From Polyangiaceae bacterium (GTDB lineage Bacteria; Myxococcota_A; Polyangia; Polyangiales; Polyangiaceae): a DNA stretch of 64,000 nucleotides. The notes under the pieces are model-generated. The model did no database searches. It was not told the origin of the DNA and worked only from the letters and a program-made list of their open reading frames with translations. The DNA lies in assembly GCA_020633205.1 (NCBI GenBank), contig JACKEB010000012.1:310001-374000 (forward strand). The letters run 5' to 3'. The position numbers and the translations under genes are program-made. Below are positions 17,786 through 27,330 of this stretch, in pieces (the first letter of the stretch is position 1; each line of letters starts with the position of its first letter).

Positions 17786-17936
17786 GAGCGGAGTCAGCGA
17801 TCGCGCTGCTCAGGAACACGCACACTCACGCAAACCTCGCGGATCATTTCGTGGCGTGAGACGTATCGCATCCGGTGACTCAGCTTGACAGTACCCCTGG
17901 GTACCGCAAGGCTAAGCCTGCGCAGGAAGAAACGAC

Positions 17937-20462
17937 GTGGCGAAGAAGCAACTACTGCTGGTCGATGCAGATCCTCGCAGTGTCCGAGTGCTCGAAGTCA
18001 GCCTCAAGAAGGCAGGCTACAGCGTCACGACGGCAGGCGACGGTGCAGACGCATTTGCGAAGATCAACTTCTCCACTCCGGACTTGATCCTCACCGACAC
18101 GCGGCTACCCGGGCTCGATGGATACGAGCTCGTGCGGCGCCTCAAGGAGCAGCCGGATCTCGCGGGGATCCCCGTACTGTTCCTGACTAGCCAAAAGTCG
18201 GTGGAGGACAAGATCCGCGGACTCGAGCTTGGGGTAGAGGACTACCTCACGAAGCCGATCTTCGTGCGCGAGCTGATCACCCGGGTGAACATGCTGCTCG
18301 CGCGGCGCACACAAGAACGCATCGCAACCAGTCAGCCGCTCAGCGCGCGCACGCGCCTCTCGGGCTCGCTGGAGGACATGGGCGTGGTCGACCTGCTCCA
18401 GACCTTCGAGGTCAGCCGCAAGAGCGGTGTGGCGGTGATCCACGACGGCGCGCGTGACGCTTTCGTTTATTTCCGCGAGGGAAAGGTCGTCGACGCGGAG
18501 CTCGGTAGGCTTCGGGGCGAGGAGGCCGTCTACCGCGCTTTGATCTGGACCGAAGGCAGTTTCGAGGTCGAGTTCAGGCCGGTGCAGAACGAGGACATCG
18601 TTCCCACCTCCACCCAGGGCCTGCTGATGGAGGGCATGCGCCGAGTCGACGAGTGGGGTCGCCTGTGTGAGCAGCTTCCGTCGCTCACCACGGTCTTCGA
18701 GGTCGATCACGACGAACTCGTCGAGCGCCTCAACGAGATCCCCGACGAGCTGAACGGGATCCTGAAACTGTTCGATGGGCGCCGGAGTCTGCTGCACGTC
18801 GTGGACGAGAGCCCGTTCGAAGACCTGTCCACGCTCGGCACCATCACGAAGCTCTACTTCGAAGGTCTGTTGATCGCGTCCGAGTCCCAAGGCCTCGGCG
18901 ACGATCCAGTCCACAGCGACGAAGTCGTTCCAAGCATCGAGCACGAGAGTCAGCCGAAGCTCGACGTCGCGCTGGTGGAGGCCGTCGTACCAGAGCGCCA
19001 CTCGCCCCCCCGAACCAAGACGGCCGAGCCCGTGCCGGATCTTGGGATCTTCGACGCTGAAGTGGATGGCGCCGCAGCGGAGGCTGAAGCAGCACGTCCT
19101 GCAGCCACTCCCGCGGCTGCTGCGCGCTCTGCCAGCACCGCGCCGTCTCAGCGCGCTACCCTCGCCACCGCCGCAGACGCCGCGATGGAGGCGCTCGATC
19201 GCCTCGCCGCGGAAGCGGCGCCAGCGCCGTCGCCCAAGCGTACGCCCCTGCCAACGACCACCAAGGAAGGTCGCGTTGGGATCTCCACCCAAATGGGGCT
19301 CGGCGAGGCGACGATCACCGATCCAGGTGCGCCGCCCATGCGCGCCGGGTGGACCGCGAAGCCAACCCTGGCTGATTCGCCTGACGCCCGCGCTGCGGTC
19401 GCGATCGCGCGCAGCGCCATCGAGTCGCAACTCCCGTCGACCAAGGGCGAGTCGCCCCAGGCCAAGCTCGAAGCCAAGGTGATTCCATTTCCTCGAGGAA
19501 GCGGAGAAGAGGGCGCGAGCAAGGCCACGCGCATCATGGGCAGCATCGAGCTCCCCGAAGAGGCGAGCCCGGAGACCCGCGCCGAAGCGCCTCGCGCCCG
19601 CCGGGAAAGCCCGCTGCCCGCTACCGGTGTGGAGCCGGCACCGCCTTCGGCCCGCACTGATCCCGCGGAGATGAAGGCGGAAAAAACCGCGGCCGAACAG
19701 GCGGCGCCCGCAGCCAAAGACGAGCTGGAAGAGGAAGCGCCGATCACCCGCGCTTCACGCCCCCGCACGAAGACCGCGCCGTTGCCTGCAGCGGCCGAGC
19801 AGGCGCCTGTCGTCGACGACGCGGAGAGGGGCTCCAGTCACGAGCACGCCCACGACCACGAGCACGAGGCCGCGTTCTTCGCCGACGGCGAGACTGGGGA
19901 GTACGAAGGCGGGCCGCGCAGCATCCCTCCGGGCGAGCTCGACCTCGACCTCGATGAGCCGTTGGTCTTGCCCCAGCGTAGCCCGGAGCAAGAGGCGCGG
20001 CGGAGCCGGTTCATGCGCGTCGTTGCGCTGGCCGTCGGCTTTGCAGTCGGTGTGTTCGTGTTCGCCATGATCTTCAAGGGCAACAAGGAGGAGCCGACGC
20101 CGGCCGCCTCCACTTCGGAGACACGCGGCGAACCGGCCACGACGTCTCCCGCGATGAGCGAGAAGCCCACGCCTCCAGCCACCGTGGACCCTGCACCCGA
20201 GGCGACAGCGGAGCCTGAGCCGCAGGAGCCCGAGGCGAAGGAACCAGAGGCCAAAGAGCCGGAGCCGGTCAAGGAGACCGCCCCTGAGCCCAAGGCCCAG
20301 CCAGCTGCCGCCCGGGAGCCCGCCGCTCGTCCGCCCGCCGCTCGTCCGCCGGCGGCTCGCCCCCCGGCGCCGCCAGCCGCCGAACCACCAGCGCCGGCGC
20401 TGCCTCCGACCCCGCCAGCTTCCACAGGGAAACCGCCGACAGCGTCCTTTCCGACGAACTGA
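17937..20462 (+). CDS. REC-DUF4388 protein with one membrane segment and periplasmic Pro/Ala/Glu tail
   Basis: 841 residues from a GTG with a GGAAGAA site. Residues 5-120 are a receiver domain with acidic pocket VDAD, phospho-acceptor Asp in LILTDTRLPG and conserved Lys in YLTKPI. Residues 140-240 are a DUF4388 (PATAN) module (LEDMGVVDLLQTFEVSRKSG), and 240-310 a winged-helix-like piece (FDGRRSLLHVVDESPFEDL). A long disordered Ala/Pro/Glu region follows, including a His-rich patch (HEHAHDHEHE). One membrane helix is at about 695-717 (VVALAVGFAVGVFVFAMIF). The last 120 residues are Pro/Glu/Ala repeats predicted outside. A receiver tied to the membrane by a C-terminal helix is unusual; it may act in polarity or motility signalling. 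That is inference. Confidence 0.85.
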   Translation: MAKKQLLLVDADPRSVRVLEVSLKKAGYSVTTAGDGADAFAKINFSTPDLILTDTRLPGLDGYELVRRLKEQPDLAGIPVLFLTSQKSVEDKIRGLELGVEDYLTKPIFVRELITRVNMLLARRTQERIATSQPLSARTRLSGSLEDMGVVDLLQTFEVSRKSGVAVIHDGARDAFVYFREGKVVDAELGRLRGEEAVYRALIWTEGSFEVEFRPVQNEDIVPTSTQGLLMEGMRRVDEWGRLCEQLPSLTTVFEVDHDELVERLNEIPDELNGILKLFDGRRSLLHVVDESPFEDLSTLGTITKLYFEGLLIASESQGLGDDPVHSDEVVPSIEHESQPKLDVALVEAVVPERHSPPRTKTAEPVPDLGIFDAEVDGAAAEAEAARPAATPAAAARSASTAPSQRATLATAADAAMEALDRLAAEAAPAPSPKRTPLPTTTKEGRVGISTQMGLGEATITDPGAPPMRAGWTAKPTLADSPDARAAVAIARSAIESQLPSTKGESPQAKLEAKVIPFPRGSGEEGASKATRIMGSIELPEEASPETRAEAPRARRESPLPATGVEPAPPSARTDPAEMKAEKTAAEQAAPAAKDELEEEAPITRASRPRTKTAPLPAAAEQAPVVDDAERGSSHEHAHDHEHEAAFFADGETGEYEGGPRSIPPGELDLDLDEPLVLPQRSPEQEARRSRFMRVVALAVGFAVGVFVFAMIFKGNKEEPTPAASTSETRGEPATTSPAMSEKPTPPATVDPAPEATAEPEPQEPEAKEPEAKEPEPVKETAPEPKAQPAAAREPAARPPAARPPAARPPAPPAAEPPAPALPPTPPASTGKPPTASFPTN

Positions 20463-20502
20463 GCAGGCCGCCACGCCGCCCTTGGCGCAGCCCCGGGCCC
20501 TG

Positions 20503-21549
20503 CTAAGGCAGCGGCTCTGGTTTGGGCAGCAGGTGATGCGGGATCGTCTTCAAGAAGCCTCGAAAGAAGTAGCTGAAGCGCCCCATCGAGTCGGAGTAGA
20601 AGACGGAGGTTCGCGGCACTTCCGCGAGGTGCGAAGTGCCTAGTGCAATTGGCGCCCCCGTCGCGGTGAAGGCTGCGTCGTACCCCGCCTCGGTCACCAA
20701 ATCTCGAGCTCGGCGATCCATCGACCCCAGCGGATAGAAGTACACGCTGGGGCTCACCCCCAAGCGCTGTTCGAGCAACTCCCTTGAACGAGTCAGCTCT
20801 TCATCCACGAGCTTCCTTGGCAGGTTCTTCAACCCGCGATGACGATGGCCGTGGCTTGCGACTTCCACGAGACCAGAGTCATGCATCTCCCGGACCTCTT
20901 CCCAGGACATGGTAAAGCGCTTCTTGTCTTCCACTAGCCCAGTAGTGATCCCCAGGGAAAAAGGCAGCTTCAGCCGCTTCAAGATCGGCCACGCACGGTG
21001 GTACACGCTGCTCATCCCGTCATCCATGCTGATCACGGCGACTCGTTCGGGCAACAGCAGCTTGCCACGCAGGAAGAGCACCAGCTGGCTCAGGTGGACC
21101 ACCTCCACCCGATTCTCCTTCAGCCACTCCATCTGCTGCTTGAACGCAATGCTCGACACGCTCAGCGGATCACTACCCCGGTCGAAGCCGTGATAGAGCA
21201 AGACCACCGCGCGCGTGCGGTGTGCCTCGACCACGGGATGCGCGAACTCTGGCGATGGAGATGCTGCTGCCGGAGATACGGTCGCTCGACTTGTTGCCGT
21301 GGGGAAATGGGTGTCGTCGCTCTCGACGCCTGGAGTGAGCGGCACCTCTCCCTTGGAAGCCAGCTCCGGCGAAGGGTTGCGGTCGTCGCTCGCGCTGGGA
21401 CCCGCGGCACGAGCCGTTTTCGGCTCACTTGCTGCCTGGTTAGGGGGGGAGGTGCGTTGGCTTCCGCCGCACGCGATCATCAAGCCACCGGCCAAGAGCG
21501 CACACTGCGCGAGGCGACGACGTGGCTGACGGTGCGTGCTCACAACCAT
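20503..21549 (-). CDS. Lipoprotein polysaccharide deacetylase (NodB family)
   Basis: 348 residues. The signal peptide ends in lipobox LMIACG, then about 85 residues of disordered linker. The NodB domain (about 115-335) carries the metal-binding motifs: SMDDG (the second Asp of the pair binds metal) and SHGHRHRG (two His). It deacetylates N-acetylated sugars of peptidoglycan or exopolysaccharide. Motif 1 reads VLLYHGFD. The gene follows the peptide-importer operon by 100 bases on the same strand and may be read with it. The start is the ATG at 21549. Confidence 0.9.
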   Translation of the reverse strand: MVVSTHRQPRRRLAQCALLAGGLMIACGGSQRTSPPNQAASEPKTARAAGPSASDDRNPSPELASKGEVPLTPGVESDDTHFPTATSRATVSPAAASPSPEFAHPVVEAHRTRAVVLLYHGFDRGSDPLSVSSIAFKQQMEWLKENRVEVVHLSQLVLFLRGKLLLPERVAVISMDDGMSSVYHRAWPILKRLKLPFSLGITTGLVEDKKRFTMSWEEVREMHDSGLVEVASHGHRHRGLKNLPRKLVDEELTRSRELLEQRLGVSPSVYFYPLGSMDRRARDLVTEAGYDAAFTATGAPIALGTSHLAEVPRTSVFYSDSMGRFSYFFRGFLKTIPHHLLPKPEPLP

Positions 21550-21649
21550 GGAGCCTGAGAGTGTAGGCGATGCCTACTCGCTGCCAACCCCTCGCCGCGA
21601 ATCCGTTGCCACCATCGCCCACACGGTCGGACAGCTTCGCACCTGAAGT

Positions 21650-22645
21650 TCAATGCGAACGGGAGCGCACTCGGGGGTCGAGCAAGGCGTAGGAGAAGTC
21701 GACCAGCAAGTTCGACAGCACCACGGCGACGGCGAACAGCAGCACCACACCGACCACCACCGGCCCGTCGCGGTCGAAGATCGCATTCACCGTGAGCGTG
21801 CCCACTCCGGGCCAACGAAAAATGCGCTCAGTCACGATCGCGCCGCCCACCAGGGTGCCGATATTCATGCCGATCACCGTCACAAGCGGCACCAGGGCAT
21901 TGCGAAGCGCGTGCTTGAACACGACGACAGACTCCGACAAGCCCTTTGCTCGCGCGGTGCGCACATAGCCACTGCCGAGCAGCGTGAGCATCTCGTCGCG
22001 CACCAAGCGCGTGTAATAGGCGGCGCCATACAACCCCAGGGTGAGGGAAGGCAGGAAGGCGGACTTGAGCAGCTGCGATTCATCCCCCGAATAGACCAGC
22101 GGAAACCAGTTTAGCCAGCGCGCGAAGACCGCTTGCAGCAACAACCCCGTGAGGAATGTCGGCGCGCTGATGCCAATCAGCGTCAGGCCGACGGCCCCCC
22201 AGTCGAACACGGTGTGCCGTCGGTATGCCGCGAGGACTCCGAATAAGATCCCTACGGAAAGCTGGATGGCAAGTGCCAATACGCCTACGAGGAACGTCGG
22301 CCCGATCGCGCTGCCGAGTAGCTTCGTCACGGGTTGCCGTTGCAGGTAGCTCTCACCGAGATCGAGGCTCACCGACCCCACGAGCTTGGTCGCATTGGGG
22401 TGAGACTTCTCGTCGCCCCCCACGCGCACCATCTGCGTGAAGAAGCGCCCGTAGCGCACGTAGAGCGGCTGATCCAAGCCGAGCTGTTTGCGAATCACTT
22501 CCACGTCGGCGGGGCGCGCTTGAGGACCCGCCATGACCCGAGCCGGATCACCCGGCAGCCAGTTGAAAATGAAGAACGTGAGGGTCAATACGGCCCACAC
22601 CGTGAACACGGACCAAGCCAGACGGGCTGCGAGTCGCTGCAGCAT
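21650..22645 (-). CDS. Peptide/nickel-type ABC importer permease (DppB/OppB family)
   Basis: 331 residues with six membrane helices. The first helix has the typical WAVLTLTFFIFNWLPGDP motif. The inner-membrane permease signature near the C-terminus (EMLTLLGSGYVRTARAKGLSE) contains the EAA loop that docks the ATPase. With the DppC-like permease it would form the channel for peptides, nickel chelates or similar solutes brought by the binding protein. The start directly abuts the stop of the binding-protein gene, so the genes are coupled. No ATPase gene (DppD/DppF) lies nearby. Confidence 0.9.
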   Translation of the reverse strand: MLQRLAARLAWSVFTVWAVLTLTFFIFNWLPGDPARVMAGPQARPADVEVIRKQLGLDQPLYVRYGRFFTQMVRVGGDEKSHPNATKLVGSVSLDLGESYLQRQPVTKLLGSAIGPTFLVGVLALAIQLSVGILFGVLAAYRRHTVFDWGAVGLTLIGISAPTFLTGLLLQAVFARWLNWFPLVYSGDESQLLKSAFLPSLTLGLYGAAYYTRLVRDEMLTLLGSGYVRTARAKGLSESVVVFKHALRNALVPLVTVIGMNIGTLVGGAIVTERIFRWPGVGTLTVNAIFDRDGPVVVGVVLLFAVAVVLSNLLVDFSYALLDPRVRSRSH

Positions 22646-24451
22646 TCAGCGGCCCCCTCTGCCGAGGCCCATACCGAGGCTTGCAGGCAGCGCGCCCCTG
22701 TCGCATTGCGTCCCGGGGAGCAGGCAGGCGACCTTACGCTGGAGCTGCGTCGTGTCGATCCAGCTCCAGCGCACGCGTTGAGTCATCACCGGGTGTGGGT
22801 GGTAGCCGTGGACGTACGGCTGGGTGACTTCGTAGTAGCGCTGGGCATGAGTAAACACCCAGGGCGCCTCCTCGGTGACAATCGCTTCCGCGCGGCGATA
22901 CATGCGCTGACGCTCAGCGGCGTCGGAGCTACCACGTGCCTTCTTCATCAGCGCGTCGAGCTCTTGATTGCTGAAGAAGGAGCTGTTCTGGCAGTTTTCT
23001 TCTGCGATGGCGTCGCTCGAGAGGGTCGACTCGAAGAAGTTGCTGGGCTCGGGAAAGTCCGGGTGCCAGCCGGTGGTGCCCATCACCGAGGCCCCACGTC
23101 GACCCGTGAGCGCTTGAAAGGTGGGCCAGCCAACGAGGCGTAGGTTGATCCGGATGCCGATCTTCTTGAGCTCTTGCTGGGTGATCTCTGCCGTCTGTTG
23201 CCCAAAGGAGTCCACCAGCGCGAGGTAGTCTATCTCCTTGGGGTAGCCGCCTTCACCAGTCTTCGGGTCGTACGGATAGCCGGCGAGGCGCATCTCTTCC
23301 AACGCAGCGTCGAGGTCGTAACGCTGAGCGGGGTAGCCCGGTGTCGCGGGGATCACCACGTTTGGCACTAGCTTGTACTGAGGCACGATTTGCCCCGGGC
23401 GGATCGCTGCAATGTGCTCGCGATTGATCGCGAAGGCGACCGCGCGGCGCATGTGACGGTTATTGAAGGGCGGGATCTCGGTGTTCATGAACGCGCCGAA
23501 CACCGTGTGGGGCGCCTCCCACTCGCCGTAGGGTTCCCAGCGGCTGTCGCCGCGCAGCCGCGCCAAATCCGCGCGGCTAAACTCGCGCACGTAGTCGTAC
23601 TCGCCGCGCTCCAGCTTGTAGCGCTGGGTCAGCGTCTCGACCTTCAGCTCCCACTCGACGCCGTCGAGGTAGGGCTTTCCCGGCTGCCAGTAGCCCTCGA
23701 AGCGCTTGAACTTGACGTACAGGTTCGGCTCGTAGCGCACGAGCTCGAAGGGGCCGGTGCCGCAAGGCTTGGAGCCAAATGCGTTGCTCCAGGTCTCACC
23801 GGCGCTCTTGCACACCGGAGCGACCAGCTGCAGGGCCAACACGTGGAGAAAGGTGGAGTCCGGCTCGGAGAGGTCGAAGCTGACGGTGTACTTGCCGTCG
23901 GCATGTACACCGAGCTCTTTGCTCTTTCCCTTGCGGTAATCTTGGTAGCCGGCGATGCGATCGTAAAAGCTCGCGGGGCTCGGAGTGTCAGGGGCGAGGG
24001 TGCGCCGCACGCTGCGAACGACGTCGTCTGCGGTGAGTTCGCTGCCGTCGTGGAACAGTACGCCGCGCCGCAGCTGAAAGACGTAGTGCTTGCCGTCCGG
24101 AGACACGCTGTACTTGTCAGCGAGCTGAGGTACCAGGTTTCCGACGTCGTCGTAGGTGAGCAACGTGTCGAACATCAGGTTTCCGAGCGCGGCGTTCGTG
24201 GTCGAGAAGCCGGTTGCCGGATCCAGCGTACGGATGCCGGTGAAGAAAGCCGTGCGCAGTGTCCCGCCACGCGTTGGCGACTCACCCACGCGCTTACCGA
24301 TGGGCGCCGACAGCTTTTCGTCGCAGCCCAGGGTGGCGCATAGCACACTCACCCCCAAGACCAGCCTCGCTAGGCCTTGATGAAGACGCACGTATCCGTG
24401 AGGAGATGTTCTTGCTCCGGGAGCGAACAACGGCGACTGCTCAGTTTTCAT
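22646..24451 (-). CDS. ABC importer solute-binding lipoprotein (SBP_bac_5, DppA/OppA family)
   Basis: 601 residues from the ATG at 24451; an ATG at 24466 is the alternative. The signal peptide ends in lipobox CATLGC. The family landmarks of cluster C binding proteins are present: TRGGTLRTAF, LVPQLADKYSVSPDGKHYVFQLR and FHDGSELTADDVVRS near residues 90-140. A C-terminal lobe contains a YRRAEAIVTEEAPWVF-type ending. Oligopeptides are the common ligands of the family, but specificity cannot be read. The ATG overlaps the stop of the upstream permease by eleven bases. Permease 2, binding protein, permease 1 is an unusual gene order. Confidence 0.9.
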   Translation of the reverse strand: MKTEQSPLFAPGARTSPHGYVRLHQGLARLVLGVSVLCATLGCDEKLSAPIGKRVGESPTRGGTLRTAFFTGIRTLDPATGFSTTNAALGNLMFDTLLTYDDVGNLVPQLADKYSVSPDGKHYVFQLRRGVLFHDGSELTADDVVRSVRRTLAPDTPSPASFYDRIAGYQDYRKGKSKELGVHADGKYTVSFDLSEPDSTFLHVLALQLVAPVCKSAGETWSNAFGSKPCGTGPFELVRYEPNLYVKFKRFEGYWQPGKPYLDGVEWELKVETLTQRYKLERGEYDYVREFSRADLARLRGDSRWEPYGEWEAPHTVFGAFMNTEIPPFNNRHMRRAVAFAINREHIAAIRPGQIVPQYKLVPNVVIPATPGYPAQRYDLDAALEEMRLAGYPYDPKTGEGGYPKEIDYLALVDSFGQQTAEITQQELKKIGIRINLRLVGWPTFQALTGRRGASVMGTTGWHPDFPEPSNFFESTLSSDAIAEENCQNSSFFSNQELDALMKKARGSSDAAERQRMYRRAEAIVTEEAPWVFTHAQRYYEVTQPYVHGYHPHPVMTQRVRWSWIDTTQLQRKVACLLPGTQCDRGALPASLGMGLGRGGR

Positions 24452-25307
24452 TCGGGTCCAAGGCATCGCGTAGGCCTTCTCCGAGGAGGTTGAAACCGAG
24501 CACGCTGAGCAAGATCATCACTCCCGGGGCGATCACCAAGAGCGGTCGATCCGCGATCGCCGACTGACCTTCTTGCAGCATGCGACCCCAGGTGGCCGTG
24601 GGCGGCGGTAGCCCGACCTGCAAGTAGGAGAGCACGCTCTCCGCGATGATCATCGCGGCAACGTGGGCCGTGGCGATCACGATCAGCGGACCGATGACGT
24701 TCGGCAGCAGGTGCTTTCTGGCGATGCCGAGGTCGCTCTGCCCGAGCGCGCGGGCGGCTTCGATGAAGTCCAAACCTCGAAGCTGGAGGACCTTGGAGCG
24801 AATGATCCGCGCGGTACCGAACCAGCTGGTGAAACCGAGCACCAGGAGCAGGGTGGTGAGCGAGACGTCTCCGAGCGCCACGCCAAGCGCCATCACGAGC
24901 ACCAGGTAGGGCAAGCTGAGGCCGATGTCGACCAGGCCCATCAGCGCTTGGTCCACGACCGCCCAGCGAGTGCCCGAGGTCCAACCCGAGAGCAGCCCTA
25001 CCGCCGTACCGACCAAGGCGCTCAGCAAGGTCGCGACGAACCCCACGGCGAGGGAGATGCGCGCGCCGTGAGCCAGGCGACTCAGCTGGTCGCGAAACAG
25101 CTGGTCCACGCCAAGCCAGTGCACCGCGCTCGGCCCGACGGGCTCTCCAATCGCGTCGCGTCCGCGGTCGAAGTCACTCAGGTTCGGGTCGAAGCCAGTG
25201 AGCAACGGAGCGAGGAGCGCGAACACGATCAAGAAGACGACCAAGCCAGCCCCGAGCGCAGCTCCGCGATTCCGCTTGAAGCGCGTGAAGGCTCGGGTCT
25301 CCGCCAT
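24441..25307 (-). CDS. Peptide/nickel-type ABC importer permease (DppC/OppC family)
   Basis: 288 residues, six membrane helices. The N-terminal helix follows a basic stretch (FTRFKRNRGAALGAGL), a family hallmark. HWLGVDQLFRDQLSRLAHGAR is cut by the family-typical LG(T/V)D motif near residue 70, and the EAA loop reads DFIEAARALGQSD. The ATG at 25307 was chosen over an upstream start at 25343 because the family N-terminus begins there. It is the first importer gene on the minus strand and follows the alpha/beta hydrolase gene by 76 bases. Confidence 0.9.
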   Translation of the reverse strand: MAETRAFTRFKRNRGAALGAGLVVFLIVFALLAPLLTGFDPNLSDFDRGRDAIGEPVGPSAVHWLGVDQLFRDQLSRLAHGARISLAVGFVATLLSALVGTAVGLLSGWTSGTRWAVVDQALMGLVDIGLSLPYLVLVMALGVALGDVSLTTLLLVLGFTSWFGTARIIRSKVLQLRGLDFIEAARALGQSDLGIARKHLLPNVIGPLIVIATAHVAAMIIAESVLSYLQVGLPPPTATWGRMLQEGQSAIADRPLLVIAPGVMILLSVLGFNLLGEGLRDALDPNEN

Positions 25308-25383
25308 GCAGCAGAAGTAACGCGATGGGGCTATGGGTTGCAATCGCGACCACGTCCGAGAGCGCGAGTCGTGATTCAGCGCC

Positions 25384-26223
25384 TCAGAACATGCTGGCGC
25401 GCTCAGCCTTCAGGAAGCGCGAGAGCACGCGCCCGACTTCTTCGGGGCGCTCCTCCTGCGGCGAGTGCCCGGTGTTCATCAGCTCGAAACCTGCGCCGTT
25501 GAGCGTCTTCGAGAGCTTCTGCCCGAAGCCGCTTGGGCAGAGCTTGTCGTGGCGTCCCCAGATCACCAAGCTCGGCACGGCGACCCGGGCGGTGTCCGCG
25601 ATGATGGGTCGGGTGTCTTCCGTGGCCCGCAGCGTAGCCAGCGCGCTACCGCGCGCCGCCGGCGTGTTGAAGCAGTCGTAGTAGTGGTCGAGGCGTTCGC
25701 TATCGATGGGCCCCCCACCGGTGAGCCGCTCGCGGAAGTAGGAGCGAAAGCTCGTGCGACCCAGGAACTGCTTGAACATCAGACCTCCCAGCAAGGGCCA
25801 CGCCGCGAGACGGCGACTGTAGTCTGCCGAGGTGACGAAGCAGGTCGGATTGATCACGACGAGTCGGCTCACTAGCTCTGGGTGCCGCGCGGCAATAGCG
25901 ATGGCGATGGAGCCGCCCAGGTCGTGTCCCACGAGCGCCGCTCTGCCGACACCAAGTCCTGAATACAAACCCGCAACGCAGTCCGCGAAGGCATCGAAGT
26001 TGTAGCTGAAGCGGCTGAGCGGCGGCTTCTCGCTCTCGCCAAAACCGGGCAGGTCCGGGGTGATGACGCGGAAGTCTTCTTCTAGCTCGGGCGTGACGCG
26101 CGACCACGTTAGGTGGTCCATGAACAAGCCGTGTAGAAGCACCGCAGGCGATCCGCTGCCGGTGTCCGCGACGCGAAGCCTGGCGCCTCCCGCGGTGACG
26201 TCCCGATAGCGCGTCAACGCCAT
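25384..26223 (-). CDS. Alpha/beta hydrolase with Asp nucleophile
   Basis: 279 residues of a complete alpha/beta-hydrolase fold. The oxyanion motif is LLHGLFMDHLTW (residues 29-40). The nucleophile elbow reads LVGHDLGGS (about 97-105): Asp stands where Ser is usual, as in haloalkane dehalogenases and epoxide hydrolases. The acid candidate is Asp in VIWGRHDKLCP and the base is His in NTGHSPQEERPEEV. The enzyme would cleave C-halogen, epoxide or ester bonds; substrate unknown. It has its own promoter region, divergent from the kinase at 26377, and may lead the importer operon. Confidence 0.87.
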   Translation of the reverse strand: MALTRYRDVTAGGARLRVADTGSGSPAVLLHGLFMDHLTWSRVTPELEEDFRVITPDLPGFGESEKPPLSRFSYNFDAFADCVAGLYSGLGVGRAALVGHDLGGSIAIAIAARHPELVSRLVVINPTCFVTSADYSRRLAAWPLLGGLMFKQFLGRTSFRSYFRERLTGGGPIDSERLDHYYDCFNTPAARGSALATLRATEDTRPIIADTARVAVPSLVIWGRHDKLCPSGFGQKLSKTLNGAGFELMNTGHSPQEERPEEVGRVLSRFLKAERASMF

Positions 26224-26376
26224 GGGCAGGGAATCTAGTACAGCTCAGCCTGCCTTGGGGCAAAACCGGTCGTTTGAGTGATCGAGGCGTGTTTCCAGCG
26301 GGCGACTCCAGCGTGGGGAGGGCGTTTCCTCTCGCAATCTCCGCAACTCTCGGCCGCATTGACCGAGGGAACACCC

Positions 26377-27330
26377 ATGCGCAAACGCTATCGTCGTCGA
26401 GTCGTGGGCTATGAACTCCTGGAGCGCCTGGGGCAGGGGGGATTCGCCGAAGTGTGGCGAGCGCGCCAGTTTACCGACGGGTTCAGCCGCGATGTCTGCA
26501 TCAAGCGAGCGCGCGGCTTCGACAGCGGGGTACGCCGTGCCCTGGCGGAGGAGGCGCGTTTGCTTGCGATGATATCGCACGGAAACATCATCCGGCTCTT
26601 CGACGTGCTGGAAGACAGCCACGGGCAACTCGAGCTTTGCTTGGAGTACGTGAACGGCTGTGACGTCGCTCGCCTGCTGCGAGGTGCCTCAGTTCGCCCA
26701 AGCCTCGATCTCCTAGTCGCACTGGGCGCGGCCATCGGTGAAGCGCTCGTCGTGCTTGGGTCCATCGACGGCGGCGTCGTCCACCGAGACTTGTCGCCTC
26801 ACAACGTGATGGTGGGGCGAAACGGCGAGGTGAAGCTGATTGACCTCGGGATCGCTCGCGCCGCCGCGCGGGAGGCATGGACCGCCAGCGGCGTGGTCAA
26901 GGGCAAGCCGATGTACCTCTCCCCGGAGCAAGCCAGAGGCGAGGTGCTCCGCCCCTCGAGCGACGCCTTCGCCCTGGGTGTGTTGCTGTATGAGCTCGCG
27001 TCAGGGGTAAATCCATGGGGAACTGAGCCTTGGAGTCACCCGGCGCGGCTTAGCTGGCGGCGCCCCGCCGAGCTTGGGTCACTGCGGCCGGATCTACCTC
27101 TCGGCTTTTGTTCAGTCGTGCACGCGCTGCTCGCAGAGCGACCCGACGACCGTCCGCTTGCGGCGGCGGTCCCGCCTGCGTTGCTCAGTTGCTTGGAGAC
27201 TCGGTCGGTCGATTTCTCGGTGCCGGTCGCGCGCGCGGTACGCAGCGCCACCGCGCGACGAACCGAAGCGCTCGAGACGACCACCGAGCGCACCCTCGAG
27301 GTCACCGCGCTCGACTACCCGCTGCCGTGA
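26377..27330 (+). CDS. Soluble Hanks-type Ser/Thr kinase
   Basis: 317 residues. The ATG at 26377 has GAGGGA eight bases upstream; an in-frame extension to 26278 is not supported. The glycine loop is LGQGGFAEVW, the ATP-binding Lys is in VCIKRAR (residue 43), the catalytic loop is VHRDLSPHN and the metal-binding motif is IDLGIAR (DLG in place of DFG). The activation-loop end reads GKPMYLSPEQAR. No membrane helix or sensor domain follows; the last 40 residues are Thr/Arg-rich. It is divergent from the hydrolase gene. Target unknown. Confidence 0.88.
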   Translation: MRKRYRRRVVGYELLERLGQGGFAEVWRARQFTDGFSRDVCIKRARGFDSGVRRALAEEARLLAMISHGNIIRLFDVLEDSHGQLELCLEYVNGCDVARLLRGASVRPSLDLLVALGAAIGEALVVLGSIDGGVVHRDLSPHNVMVGRNGEVKLIDLGIARAAAREAWTASGVVKGKPMYLSPEQARGEVLRPSSDAFALGVLLYELASGVNPWGTEPWSHPARLSWRRPAELGSLRPDLPLGFCSVVHALLAERPDDRPLAAAVPPALLSCLETRSVDFSVPVARAVRSATARRTEALETTTERTLEVTALDYPLP

